A DNA stretch of 64,000 bases from Bordetella genomosp. 7 (GCF_002261265.1 NZ_NEVK01000006.1:372001-436000), one strand, 5' to 3'; counted from the first letter of the stretch, positions 31,742-41,369 are shown. Program-made: numbers and translations. The notes: generated from the sequence alone by a model not told the origin.

Positions 31742-32595
31742 TGGCTGAGCTACCGAAGTTACAGGTGTCATTCTCGGGTGGCCGATCCTCTGCGCTGATG
31801 GCATACCTTGTGAAGAAGCACTGGTCGAACTTGTATGAACTGCGCTTTGTCTTCTGCAACACATCATTCGAGGATCCGCGCACGCTTGATTTCGTTGACG
31901 CCGTTGACCGCGAATTCGGGCTGAACTTGGTATGGCTGGAAGCAGTGGCCAACCACGACGAGCGAAAGTCGAGTGGTCACCGCGTGGTGACCTACCAAAC
32001 GGCGGCTCGCAACGGCGAGGTATTCCGCGATATCGTAGCCAAGTACGGCCTGCCCAATCGCACCTTCAAGCTATGCAACCGTGAGCTGAAGCTGAACGCG
32101 ATGAAGTCGTACATGCGCTCGATAGGCTGGACCGGCTACTACAGCGCTGTGGGCATACGAGCCGACGAGCCGCGCCGCGTGTCGCCCTCAGCCGATTCCG
32201 CACGAATCCTTTATCCGCTGGTTCATACGTGGCCTGTCGATAAACAGGACGTTCTGGAATTCTTCGAGCAGTTCGATTGGGATCTGGCGATTCCGGAACA
32301 TCTCGGCAACTGTCGGGCATGCTTCCAAAAGTCCGATAGGAAGCTGGCAGCCGTCTACCGTGACGATCCGGCCGCCTTCGATTTCGTCGGCCAGCTTGAG
32401 CGCGACTTTGAGCATGTCGGGCCCAACAATCGACCAGGGCCAAGGCGCTGGTTTCGGCTGGAAAGGACGAGTGCCGACATGCGCAGTTCGTTCGACCTGG
32501 CAGACGGGAACATCCTGCCATACGACGACACTTCCGGCTCATGCAGCGAATCCTGCGAAGCCTTCCAGACCGAATTGGCGCTGGAGTTCATATGA
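31741..32595 (+). CDS. PAPS reductase/PP-loop family protein, second copy
   Basis: 284 residues from ATG 31741 (GGGAGG 4 bases upstream; a GTG one codon earlier is possible). PP-loop VSFSGGRSSALM, FCNTSFEDPRTLDFV, RELKLNAMKSYM, AVGIRADEPRRVSP and the Cys pair GNCRACFQKSDRKL correspond block by block to the preceding family member, but overall identity is low, so this is not a recent duplication. Ends with an extra CSESC motif. Likely metal or cluster bound. Confidence 0.85.
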   Translation: MAELPKLQVSFSGGRSSALMAYLVKKHWSNLYELRFVFCNTSFEDPRTLDFVDAVDREFGLNLVWLEAVANHDERKSSGHRVVTYQTAARNGEVFRDIVAKYGLPNRTFKLCNRELKLNAMKSYMRSIGWTGYYSAVGIRADEPRRVSPSADSARILYPLVHTWPVDKQDVLEFFEQFDWDLAIPEHLGNCRACFQKSDRKLAAVYRDDPAAFDFVGQLERDFEHVGPNNRPGPRRWFRLERTSADMRSSFDLADGNILPYDDTSGSCSESCEAFQTELALEFI

Positions 32596-32792
32596 AGCGC
32601 CGCTATAGCATCACCGTCCACCCGCGCTTCGACGTGTCCTTCACCGATACGCCGGAGCGCGTCGAGCTTATGCGAAAGGCGGGTTTGGAAATCGACGAGC
32701 TCTGCAACACCGTGCCCTCCTGGCTCCCGCACTGGCTGGTACGCATCTGGTGCCGGGTGCAGGATGGGTGGCAGTGGCTGAAACTGTTTTGA
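32592..32792 (+). CDS. Small hypothetical phage protein
   Basis: 66 residues starting in an ATGA overlap with the PP-loop gene: MKRRYSITVHPRFDVSF..., Trp-rich end (WLPHWLVRIWCRVQDGWQWLKLF). Coupling suggests a joint role with the upstream protein. Confidence 0.6.
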   Translation: MKRRYSITVHPRFDVSFTDTPERVELMRKAGLEIDELCNTVPSWLPHWLVRIWCRVQDGWQWLKLF

Positions 32793-32801
32793 GGAAATCA
32801 C

Positions 32802-32975
32802 ATGGACAAATCTAACTTGGGCGTCATCGCCCTCATCGCCTGGGTGGCGCTCTCCTGGCTGACCCATGTGGTCGTCTGCCTGAAAACCGCGTCCTGGGGC
32901 TTTCTGGTCGCAGGTTCGATCTTCTTCCCGGTGGCCGTGATCCACGGTACCGGGCTTTGGTTTGGGATGTTCTAG
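32802..32975 (+). CDS. Small two-helix membrane protein
   Basis: 57 residues, MDKSNLGVIALIAWVALSWL and later WGFLVAGSIFFPVAVIHGTG: two membrane segments joined by a short Cys/Lys loop. GAGG precedes the ATG. It lies between early genes and the excisionase-like gene. Possibly a superinfection or envelope factor; not a lysis gene by position. Confidence 0.6.
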   Translation: MDKSNLGVIALIAWVALSWLTHVVVCLKTASWGFLVAGSIFFPVAVIHGTGLWFGMF

Positions 32976-33061
32976 GCGTGACAGACGCTATCGAGCGGGT
33001 CATTGCGACCACGCGCACGAACTGGATGCCCGACTAGTGCGGGCTTTGTTTTGGAGGCGAT

Positions 33062-33280
33062 ATGGAAACGTTTCTATCCCCCGAGGAACTTACCCGCCTG
33101 ACGGGTTATAAGTCCTCCGCTTGGCAGCGCCGCTGGCTGAAATCCAACCGGTGGCGATTTGACCAGGATCGGCTCGGAAGACCTATCGTCGCCCGGGCCT
33201 ATTACCTCAAGCACCTCGGCATCACGGCCCCCGATGCGAGCAGTGCAGAACCAAATTGGGAGGCAGTAGGGGTTGCCTGA
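33062..33280 (+). CDS. DUF4224 excisionase-like protein
   Basis: 72 residues: FLSPEELTRLTGYKSSAWQRRWLKSNRWRFDQDRLGRPIVARAYYLKHLG, the pattern of DUF4224, a small winged-helix-like group placed beside phage integrases. TGGAGGC precedes the ATG; its TGA shares a base with the integrase ATG. It probably directs excision. Confidence 0.85.
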   Translation: METFLSPEELTRLTGYKSSAWQRRWLKSNRWRFDQDRLGRPIVARAYYLKHLGITAPDASSAEPNWEAVGVA

Positions 33281-34320
33281 TGGGCAGGAAGCGACTTACG
33301 AATACCCACCTAAGCCTGCGGGTGTATGTCAAGCATGGCCGTTACCGGGACACTTACTACACGATCATCGCCGGGAAGTACCATGGCCTTGGCAATGACC
33401 GGGCCCACGCAGAGCGCAAGGCCCGCGAGCTTCACGGCGGCGCATACGTCCGGGGAACCATCGCCGACATGTGCCTGAGCTTCATAGCATTCCAGCGGGA
33501 CTTGATCGCCTCTGGGGACCCATCCGCCCTGGCTCCCCGGACGGTCGACGACTACGAGTCGGCCTTCATGGTGCACATCATCCCGAAGTTCGGCCACATG
33601 AAGCCGTCAGAATTCCGGCCATCGCACAAGGGCAAGTACCTGGATCTGATGCGGGCAAAGGGCCGGGGCGTTAGGGCCAACCGGGAAATGGCCGCACTCG
33701 GGTCGGCGTTCAACTACGGGATTCGGCGTGGCATGGCCGAGGTCAACCCCTGCCACGGCGTCAGCCGAAACCCCGAGCGGCCCAGGTCGCGGCGCCCGGA
33801 GAAGGTCGAGGTCAACGCATTCCTGCAGATCGCACAGAAGCGCGGTGAGGGCAGCTACATGACGGCCCTGATCGGCCTGATGGTCGGCATAACCGGGCGG
33901 CGGCGGGCGGAAGTCCTGGAGTTGCAGAAGTCAGCCATCACCGAGGGCCATGTGCGCGTGGTAGCCGCCAAGCGCAAGGCCGGGGAAGCTGAGCGGGTCT
34001 ATGAGATTCAGTGGACGCCGCTGCTGCGCCAACTGCTGGGCGAGGCCCTGCGGATGTCGCAAAAGCACGACAACGACTATGTGTTTACGTCGAGATCGGG
34101 AGCGCCCTACACCGACTCAGGTTTCAAGGCCAACTGGTCAAAGATCATGCATGCCTACGTGCTGGCTGGCGGCGAGCGCTTCACGGCGCACGACCTGCGG
34201 GCCATGTACGTCACGGAAATGATCGAGCAGGGGAGGAACCCAGAGACGCACAAAAACCCTGCCACGACGCGCCGTGTTTACGACCGTCGCCGCAAGGTCA
34301 AAGTGCAGCCCTTGGCGTGA
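33280..34320 (+). CDS. int: Tyrosine recombinase, phage integrase
   Basis: 346 residues from ATG 33280. N-terminal arm-binding (about 1-60) and SAM-like core-binding (62-160) regions. Catalytic domain: the RRR of GITGRRRAEVLEL (first Arg, near 207-209), AAKRKAGE (Lys), AHDLR (His304/Arg307) and TTRRVYDRR (Tyr334). Ends 66 bases from a tRNA-His 3' end, so it most likely uses that tRNA. Confidence 0.95.
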   Translation: MGRKRLTNTHLSLRVYVKHGRYRDTYYTIIAGKYHGLGNDRAHAERKARELHGGAYVRGTIADMCLSFIAFQRDLIASGDPSALAPRTVDDYESAFMVHIIPKFGHMKPSEFRPSHKGKYLDLMRAKGRGVRANREMAALGSAFNYGIRRGMAEVNPCHGVSRNPERPRSRRPEKVEVNAFLQIAQKRGEGSYMTALIGLMVGITGRRRAEVLELQKSAITEGHVRVVAAKRKAGEAERVYEIQWTPLLRQLLGEALRMSQKHDNDYVFTSRSGAPYTDSGFKANWSKIMHAYVLAGGERFTAHDLRAMYVTEMIEQGRNPETHKNPATTRRVYDRRRKVKVQPLA

Positions 34321-34430
34321 AATATTAGAAAGCGCCCGAACAATTAGAAAATGTTAGTGGGCGCTATCGCCAGGAGGCTTTAATTTGGGGTGGCTGATGG
34401 GACTCGAACCCACGACAACCGGAATCACAA
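34321..34430. other. Probable prophage right junction (attR) at tRNA-His
   Basis: Integrase gene ends at 34320 and the encoded CCA end of tRNA-His begins at 34386. Integrases of this type cross over inside the 3' half of tRNA genes, and the tRNA is left intact here. An AGCGCCC/GGGCGCT inverted repeat lies at 34331-34366. The core cannot be defined because the left junction is outside the window. Confidence 0.6.
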
Positions 34431-34462
34431 TCCGGGACTCTACCAACTGAGCTACAGCCACC
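34386..34462 (-). tRNA. tRNA-His (GTG)
   Basis: Cloverleaf folds on the minus strand with the extra 5' G (34462) of tRNA-His opposite discriminator C, anticodon GTG in loop ATTGTGA, T-loop TTCGAGT, and encoded CCA (34388-34386). Its 3' half faces the integrase, as expected of an attachment site. Confidence 0.97.
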
Positions 34463-34612
34463 ATTGCTACTGCAAAGAGGCCGCATTCTAGCATATATTT
34501 CCGGCGTGCACCGTGGCGGCCAATCCCGCGGGGGGATTGTTCTTGCTATTCTGTGGCGCTTGGCCGGAACGGACATCCGGCGCACTGGCGCGACTTCCTT
34601 TTCAGGCTACTT

Positions 34613-36070
34613 ATGGATCGCTTCGACGAGCTGTTACGCGAATATTGGCCGCATCTGGTGTTTGCAGTCAGCGTGCTGGCTGGCACCGGGGCCGCGGTGC
34701 ATGCTGCGATGACCAAGCAGGACGTGCGCGCCGCCATCGGCTGGGTGGGCGTTACGCTGTTCTCGCCGTTGTTCGGGGCGCTGTTTTATTTTGTGGCGGG
34801 CGTCAATCGCATTCACCATACGCGGGTTTCGCAGCAGCGCGACGAAGCCATGCTGGCCTACGCCGGGCATGCGCAATCGCCCGTGAGCGACGTCGTGCCA
34901 TTTTCCGCGCCGCAGTTTGCATCGCTGAAGATCCTGGGCGACAAGGTCAGCCACTTTTCGCTGCTGGGCGGCAATTCCGTGCGCCCGCTGGGCGGCGGCG
35001 ACGAAGCCTATCCGGCCATGATGCAGGCCATACGCAAGGCCGAGCATTGCATCGCCTTGCAAAGCTATATCTTCGACAGCGACGCCATAGGCATAGAAAT
35101 GGCCCAGGCGCTGATCGAGGCTCACGAACGCGGCGTGCAGGTGCGCGTGCTGATCGATGCGATCGGCAGCCGGTATTCGCACCCGCCCATCGTGCGCCGC
35201 CTGCAGCGCGGCGGCGTGCGCACGGCGCGTTTCATGACCAACCCGCTGGGCGTGCTGCGCATGCCTTATGCCAACCTGCGCAGCCACCGCAAGATCCTGG
35301 TGGTGGATGGCCGCATCGGCTTTACCGGCGGTATGAACGTGCGGGCGGCATTCGTGCGGGCGATCGCGGGCGACGCCACCAATGAAGACGTGCATTTCGA
35401 ACTCAACGGCCCCATTGTTGCGCAGCTGATGTCGGTGTTCGCGCACGACTGGAACTTCACCACGCACGAAACCCTGGACAGCGCACCGTGGTTCCCGCCG
35501 CCCAGCGGCCCGCTGCCCGGCACGGTGCCCATGCGCTGCGTACCTTCGGGGCCCGACCGAGCGGTGGTCAGCACCCGCAACATGTTGCTGGGGGCCCTGG
35601 CGGTGGCGCAGAAGCACATCCGCATACAGTCGCCCTATTTCCTGCCGGACCAGCCGCTCATCGGCGCGCTGGCGACCGCGGCGCGGCGCGGCATCACGGT
35701 CGATATCGTGATTCCCGGCCGCAACAACCTGCGCCTGGTCAATTACGCCATGACCGCGCAACTGGACCAGATCGTTCGCACCGGCTGCCGGGTCTGGCGC
35801 TCGTCCGGCCCGTTCGATCATTCCAAACTGATGACGGTGGATGGCGCGTGGTCGTATATCGGGTCGTCCAACCTGGACCCGCGCAGCCTGCGCCTGAATT
35901 TCGAGCTGGACACCGAGATCTACGACCGCGACCTGGCGTCGTGGATCGCCGCGCGTATCGACAGCCGCATCGCCAATGCGCGCCAGGTGACGCTGGAAAG
36001 CCTGTATGGCGAGCCGTTCTTGAAGCGGTTGCGCAACAAGGTGATCTGGCTGGCGTCGCCGTATCTGTAG
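34613..36070 (+). CDS. cls: Cardiolipin synthase (phospholipase D family)
   Basis: 485 residues from ATG 34613. Two N-terminal membrane segments (about 12-30 and 40-65) and two HKD motifs: SHRKILVVDGRIGFTGGMN and DHSKLMTVDGAWSYIGSSN, each with the His, Lys and Asp. It condenses two phosphatidylglycerols in the inner membrane. First chromosomal gene past the prophage. The earlier in-frame ATG at 34553 adds a non-conserved stretch. Confidence 0.94.
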   Translation: MDRFDELLREYWPHLVFAVSVLAGTGAAVHAAMTKQDVRAAIGWVGVTLFSPLFGALFYFVAGVNRIHHTRVSQQRDEAMLAYAGHAQSPVSDVVPFSAPQFASLKILGDKVSHFSLLGGNSVRPLGGGDEAYPAMMQAIRKAEHCIALQSYIFDSDAIGIEMAQALIEAHERGVQVRVLIDAIGSRYSHPPIVRRLQRGGVRTARFMTNPLGVLRMPYANLRSHRKILVVDGRIGFTGGMNVRAAFVRAIAGDATNEDVHFELNGPIVAQLMSVFAHDWNFTTHETLDSAPWFPPPSGPLPGTVPMRCVPSGPDRAVVSTRNMLLGALAVAQKHIRIQSPYFLPDQPLIGALATAARRGITVDIVIPGRNNLRLVNYAMTAQLDQIVRTGCRVWRSSGPFDHSKLMTVDGAWSYIGSSNLDPRSLRLNFELDTEIYDRDLASWIAARIDSRIANARQVTLESLYGEPFLKRLRNKVIWLASPYL

Positions 36071-36136
36071 GCTAGCCACCAGTCGCGGCCAGGGGGCGGC
36101 GGCCGCGTTTGCAATCGCCCGGCACGGGCACGGATG

Positions 36137-36210
36137 CGTCGCGGACAGGAATCGAACCCGTAACCTGCGGCTTAGAAGGCCGCTGCTCTATCCAATTGAG
36201 CTACCGCGAC
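36137..36210 (-). tRNA. tRNA-Arg (TCT)
   Basis: Cloverleaf on the minus strand: acceptor GTCGCGG/CCGCGAC, anticodon loop CTTCTAA with anticodon TCT, T-loop TTCGATT, discriminator G at 36137. CCA is not encoded. Confidence 0.97.
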
Positions 36211-36271
36211 ATGGAGATGAACAGCTTGGGCTGTTCGGCAGCGCGGCAATTGTACCGTGTTGCACGCGGCG

Positions 36272-36862
36272 TCAGCCATCGCCGCCGTCGGGCTCGCCGC
36301 CGGTGGATATCCACAGCACCATGGCGTCTTCGGGGCTCAGGCTGATCACGCGGTGGCCCATCCGGCTGTCGATGTAAAAGCTGTCGCCGGCGGCCAGCCG
36401 GGCCGGCTGGTAGAACTCGGTGTGCAGCTCGATTTCGCCGCTGAGCACGTATACGAACTCTTCGCCGCTGTGCCGGCTCCAGTCGCTGAATTCGCCGAAC
36501 GAGCGCGCTTTCACCCGGGTATGGAACGGCATCATGCGCTTGTGCGACAGGGCGGTGCACAACAGCCGGTGATCGTAGTATGGCGTTTCGTATGAACGGC
36601 CCTCGCCCCGCTGGCTGATTGTGCTGCGGCCCGTGCCCATGTGCTCTTGAGGCGGCGTGAACAGTTCGGCCACGTCCAGCTGCAGGCCCGCCGCAATCTT
36701 CAGCAAGTTGTCATACGTGGGCGAAAGCAGCCCGTTTTCTATTTTGGACAGCGTGGACGCCGATACCCCGGTGGCCTGGGCGGCCTGTTTCAGGGTCCAG
36801 TCGCGCGCGCGGCGCAAATCGCGCAGCCGTTGGGCCAGGGCATTCTGCTTGGAGCCGGGCAT
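36272..36862 (-). CDS. XRE-family regulator with C-terminal cupin domain
   Basis: 196 residues. HTH at about 10-65: LAQRLRDLRRARDWTLKQAAQATGVSASTLSKIENGLLSPTYDNLLKIA. Cupin at about 120-190: SGEEFVYVLSGEIELHTEFYQPARLAAGDSFYIDSRMGHRVISL. Proteins of this layout (PuuR type) sense small amines or acids and repress adjacent catabolic genes. Encoded 12 bases after the oxidase gene in the same direction, so it likely controls this operon and the divergent dehydrogenase. Confidence 0.9.
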   Translation of the reverse strand: MPGSKQNALAQRLRDLRRARDWTLKQAAQATGVSASTLSKIENGLLSPTYDNLLKIAAGLQLDVAELFTPPQEHMGTGRSTISQRGEGRSYETPYYDHRLLCTALSHKRMMPFHTRVKARSFGEFSDWSRHSGEEFVYVLSGEIELHTEFYQPARLAAGDSFYIDSRMGHRVISLSPEDAMVLWISTGGEPDGGDG

Positions 36863-36873
36863 GATGCATACCT

Positions 36874-38163
36874 TCAGGATCGCGAACGGCGCTCGCGCAG
36901 ACGGTCACGCAATTGATACGACCAGTATGTCAATTGCACGGCTGCCTTGCCGAACGGGCCGCCGTTCCATTCCAGGCCGAAAGGCTCGAACTCGCGATAG
37001 CGTTCGCTGTCGCCGCATATGCCCTCCGCCACCACCCTGCCCCCGATGGACGTGGTGTTCATGCCGTGCCCCCCGAACGATGTGCAGTACCAGACGCCCG
37101 GCTGAAGGCGCCCGATCTGCGGCATCAGGTGGCGCGCATAAGCCATGCTGCCCGACCACGCCACTTCGACCCGCACGTCGGCCAATTGCGGATAGACCGA
37201 CAGCAGCTCGGCGCGCAGCGATGCGGCCAGGTCGGGCGGGTCGCTGACGCGAGTGGTGATATGGCTGCCCCAGCTGATGCGCCCCCCTTCGACCACGCGG
37301 TAGTAATTGCCCGCGCGGCGCGTATCGCCAATGGCCGCGTCAGTGCGTATGGCCTCGCGCACCCGTTCGCCCAGAGGTTCGGTCAACATGATGTACGTGG
37401 CAATGGGCAGCATCGCGCGGCGCAGCGCCGGCACCAGGCCGTCGGTATAGCCGCCGGTGGCAAACACCACGGTCTGGGCGTCAAGCTTGCCGCCGGGCGT
37501 CGCCAGGCGCTTGACAGGCCCCGCAAGGTCGGCCGAATGCACCGGCGAGTCTTCGTGGATCTGAACGCCAAGCCGCGCGCATTCTTGGGCGAGCGCGCGC
37601 GCATAGTTCAGCGGATGAAAATGGAACGAATCGGGGTCGTAGATGCCCTGAAAGTAAACATCGCTGCGCAGCAGTTCGCGCACTTCGTCGGTCTGCAGCA
37701 GACGCACCTGCCGGCCATGGCGGCTCTGCTCTTCGCAATAGGCCCGCATCGCCGCCACGTCGTCGTGGCGCAGCACGCGCAGGCGGCCATCCACCTTGCG
37801 GGCATCGGCGATGGCCAGGTCACGTATGTTGTTGCGGATAATGTCCACGCCCTCGATGGACAGGCGATACAACCTGTCGTAGGCCGGCTGGCCCACGCGA
37901 TGCCGGATCAGGTCTGCGCCGGCCGAATATGCCGGCGACACGGACCCGCCGTTGCGGCCCGATGCGCCCCACGCTACCCGGCGTGCTTCCAGCAGCGTGA
38001 CCTGCCGTCCGCGGCGCGCCAGTTCAAGCGCCGTGGTCAAGCCGGCCAGCCCGCCTCCGATGATGCAGATATCGGTGCTGGCCGCTCCGGCCAGCGCGCT
38101 GTACCGAGTGTGCGCATCGCCCAGGGTGCGCCGGTAGAAAGTGTCGATGTACTCAGAGGCCAT
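36874..38163 (-). CDS. FAD-dependent amine/imino-acid oxidase (L-pipecolate oxidase-like)
   Basis: 429 residues of the DAO fold: dinucleotide motif DICIIGGGLAGLTTALELARRG (about 32-53) and EARRVAWGASGRNGGSVSP, as in PuuB, and near the C-terminus GVWYCTSFGGHGMNTTSIGG. In Pseudomonas putida the AmaA L-pipecolate oxidase has this length and fold and pairs with an ALDH7-type dehydrogenase; here such a dehydrogenase is divergent across the transporter genes. Alternative: gamma-glutamylputrescine oxidase. Pathway assignment is inference. Confidence 0.82.
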   Translation of the reverse strand: MASEYIDTFYRRTLGDAHTRYSALAGAASTDICIIGGGLAGLTTALELARRGRQVTLLEARRVAWGASGRNGGSVSPAYSAGADLIRHRVGQPAYDRLYRLSIEGVDIIRNNIRDLAIADARKVDGRLRVLRHDDVAAMRAYCEEQSRHGRQVRLLQTDEVRELLRSDVYFQGIYDPDSFHFHPLNYARALAQECARLGVQIHEDSPVHSADLAGPVKRLATPGGKLDAQTVVFATGGYTDGLVPALRRAMLPIATYIMLTEPLGERVREAIRTDAAIGDTRRAGNYYRVVEGGRISWGSHITTRVSDPPDLAASLRAELLSVYPQLADVRVEVAWSGSMAYARHLMPQIGRLQPGVWYCTSFGGHGMNTTSIGGRVVAEGICGDSERYREFEPFGLEWNGGPFGKAAVQLTYWSYQLRDRLRERRSRS

Positions 38164-38188
38164 GATGGCTATATGGTCGAGGGATACG

Positions 38189-38878
38189 CTACGCCAGCGA
38201 TGTGGGCCCCAGGGCGCCTACCGCGCGTTTTTCGATCCAGTTGGCCATCCGCAGCAAGGGGTAGCAATACAGGAAATAGATCAGTGCGATCAGCGCGTAG
38301 ATGAAGAGCGACTTGCTGGGATAGGTGATCATGAACACTTCTCCCTGACGCGTCAGTTCGGTGATGCCCACGACCGACAGGATGGCCGTGCTCTTGATCA
38401 GCATGACATATACGCCGCTCATCGGCTGCACGATCAGCCGCATTGCCTGCGGCAGCACCACCAGCCGCAGTATCTGCAGGGGCCGCAACCCCAGGGTCAT
38501 GGCGCCTTCGGTCTGGCCGCGCGGCACCGCCTGGATGGCGCCCATGACGATCTCGGCCACGTAGCTCGACGTATACAGCGACAGCGACATGAAGGCGGCC
38601 ATGCCGGAATCCCACTCCAGCCACCAGATGCCGGTGCTGGGCAGCACGAAGTAGCAGATATACAACTGCACCAGGAAAGGCGTGCCGCGCAAAAGGTGGA
38701 TATACAGCCCGAGCAGCTGATGCAGGCCGCGCAGCCGGTAGCTGCGCACCACGCCGATGACAAAACCCAGTGTGGACCCCGCGATAATCGCCAGGAAAGA
38801 GATCTTGAGCGTTTCCAGGAAGCCCTTCAGCAGAAAGGGCATCACCGTCACCATGGTGGACCAATATTCTTGCAGCAT
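38189..38878 (-). CDS. Polar amino acid ABC transporter permease
   Basis: 229 residues, five membrane segments, with the inner membrane HAAA-type motif EGAMTLGLRPLQILRLVVLPQAMR, which contacts the ATPase. Opens MLQEYWSTMVTVMPFLLKGFLETL, typical of the GltK/HisM permease family. 2-base gap from the paired permease. Confidence 0.92.
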   Translation of the reverse strand: MLQEYWSTMVTVMPFLLKGFLETLKISFLAIIAGSTLGFVIGVVRSYRLRGLHQLLGLYIHLLRGTPFLVQLYICYFVLPSTGIWWLEWDSGMAAFMSLSLYTSSYVAEIVMGAIQAVPRGQTEGAMTLGLRPLQILRLVVLPQAMRLIVQPMSGVYVMLIKSTAILSVVGITELTRQGEVFMITYPSKSLFIYALIALIYFLYCYPLLRMANWIEKRAVGALGPTSLA

Positions 38879-38880
38879 GG

Positions 38881-39573
38881 CTACCTCGCATTCCAGGCGG
38901 GCCCGGCCAGCCACAGGCTGACCAGCCGCGACAGACCCAGCATGCAGGCGTAAATAAGCAGATAGCCCGCGGCGATGGTCAGGAAGCTTTCGTTGGGCAC
39001 GATGCGCTCGCTGTTCATGAGCACGCCGGCGGCCACCAGTTCGAACACTGCTATCAACGACAACAGCGATGTGTCTTTGATGAGCACCGCGGTCTGGCCC
39101 AGTATGGGCGGCAGGATATTGGCGAATGCCTGGGGCAGCACCACGTATCGCAGCCGCTGGCGGAAGTCCATGCCCACGGCCAGGGCGCCTTCGACCTGGC
39201 CGCGCGGCACCGACTGTATGCCCACTCGCACGATCTCGCTCATGTAGGCGGCATGGTGCAAGGTGAGCGCCACGATGCCCAGGATCAGTTCGCTCCAGGC
39301 CTTGGCCGCGGGTACGAAGAACGGCAATGCGTAGTACACCAGGTAGATCTGGACCAGCAGCGGCGTGGCCCGGATGAACTGGATGTACGCAGCGGCCGGG
39401 CGCCATATCGTGCCGCGGCCGGCCATGCGCGCCAGCGCCAGCAGTACGCCCAGTATGACGGAGCACACCAGGCTTACCCCGGCGGCGATCAGCGTATTGG
39501 CCAGGCCGTCGCCGAACTGGTCCAGGTACTGGCCGACGATACGCCAGTTGTAGTAGTCGATCAGCCAGTTCAT
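38881..39573 (-). CDS. Polar amino acid ABC transporter permease
   Basis: 230 residues, paired with the preceding gene: same architecture, coupling motif EGALAVGMDFRQRLRYVVLPQAFANILPP. The start MNWLIDYYNWRIVGQYLDQFGDGLANTL matches the family N-terminus. Probably forms a heterodimeric channel with the second permease. Confidence 0.92.
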   Translation of the reverse strand: MNWLIDYYNWRIVGQYLDQFGDGLANTLIAAGVSLVCSVILGVLLALARMAGRGTIWRPAAAYIQFIRATPLLVQIYLVYYALPFFVPAAKAWSELILGIVALTLHHAAYMSEIVRVGIQSVPRGQVEGALAVGMDFRQRLRYVVLPQAFANILPPILGQTAVLIKDTSLLSLIAVFELVAAGVLMNSERIVPNESFLTIAAGYLLIYACMLGLSRLVSLWLAGPAWNAR

Positions 39574-39588
39574 GGAATCAGGCCATTA

Positions 39589-40380
39589 TCAATGGTCTTT
39601 TTTCCAGTCGGTGGAATACCAATACTTCACGGCTTCCGGCAGCGAACCGTCGGCCGTACGCAGCTCGCGCCAGTTGTCCAGCCAGAACTTCAGGCGGACC
39701 GAATCGGGCGCCACGGCAAACGACAGGGGTTCGCGCACCATGACGCCATCGAGCACTCGCAAGGTGCCGAAGTCGGCCACGAACTGGTTGGCCGTACTCA
39801 GCGCCATGATGCCGGCATCCAGGCGGCCGCTGGACAGGGCCTGCCCCACCGGCGCGCTGCCGCCGGAGAACTCTTTCAGGTTGGCCTCAGGCAGCAGTTT
39901 GCGCGCGACCTCGGCGTACGTGCTGGCGCCCAGCGCCCCCACGGTCACGTCGGCCTTGTTGAGATCGGTATAGCTTTTATAGGGCGAATCCTTGGGCACT
40001 ACCGCAACGGTCTCGGCGTAGAACATCGGCATCGAGAACAGTATTTGCGCAGCGCGCTGCGGCGTGGGCGTCATGTCCGCGGCGATCATGTCGGCCTTGC
40101 CCGAAAGCAGCGCGGGAATCAGGCCCTTCCATTCGTAATCCTGCAACACCAGCTTCACGCCCAGGTCGTCGGCCATGCGGCGCGCCAATTCAACCGCCAG
40201 CCCGGTGCGCTTGCCCGACTTGTCCATGAAGCTCATGAGCGGGCCCGAGGTTTGTACGGCAACGCGGAATTCGCCGCGCTTGAGTATGTCGGCCAGGGCG
40301 TCCGCGCGGGCGGCCGATGTGACGCAGGCAGCCGTCACGGCCAGTGTGGCAATGCCCAGCCATTGTTTGATTTTCTGCAT
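39589..40380 (-). CDS. Amino acid ABC transporter substrate-binding protein
   Basis: 263 residues from ATG 40380. Signal peptide LGIATLAVTAACVTSAARADA, cut after ARA. SBP family 3 pattern: ADILKRGEFRVAVQTSGPLMSFMDKSGKRTGLAVELARRMADDLG, then DMIAADMTPTPQRA. Ligand residues not assignable; context suggests a cyclic or polar amino acid. Confidence 0.92.
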   Translation of the reverse strand: MQKIKQWLGIATLAVTAACVTSAARADALADILKRGEFRVAVQTSGPLMSFMDKSGKRTGLAVELARRMADDLGVKLVLQDYEWKGLIPALLSGKADMIAADMTPTPQRAAQILFSMPMFYAETVAVVPKDSPYKSYTDLNKADVTVGALGASTYAEVARKLLPEANLKEFSGGSAPVGQALSSGRLDAGIMALSTANQFVADFGTLRVLDGVMVREPLSFAVAPDSVRLKFWLDNWRELRTADGSLPEAVKYWYSTDWKKDH

Positions 40381-40489
40381 GTCGAGTACCCTCTTAACGA
40401 TGTGAAGCCATCCAGGCCGAGCGGCGCCGGACGGTACTACCCGTACCACTACAACAACTGCAGGCCGCGCAACACAGCGGTGCGCGGCA

Positions 40490-41239
<750 letters not shown>

Positions 41240-41369
41240 GGCTCAGACTCGAAAGATTTCGCATTTGGCGTTAGAGTTTCGTATAGTAAATTTTTCCGCA
41301 GGAATTCCATCTAGGCTTTTCCCTAACGCCTGCGTGACGTGCCCGCTGTCCGCCCCAAGGAGAGTATCG

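Larger units (their letters stand above)
1..34385. mobile_element. Integrated HK97-type lambdoid prophage, left end outside window
   Basis: Continuous phage gene set: integrase and excisionase-like genes at the right edge, divergent repressor/cro switch near 21.2 kb, early genes rightward, replication, packaging, head and tail genes leftward. The right edge abuts the 3' end of a tRNA-His gene, a common tyrosine-integrase target. Tail genes run off the left edge, so the left attachment site and lysis genes are not visible. No transposase or obvious decay is seen and all recognised structural genes are open, so the element could be an intact siphovirus prophage. Confidence 0.96.

Noticed and set aside
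34553-34612. N-terminal extension of the cardiolipin synthase
   Set aside because: Runs into the region next to the tRNA, has no membrane pattern, and ATG 34613 gives the normal family start.
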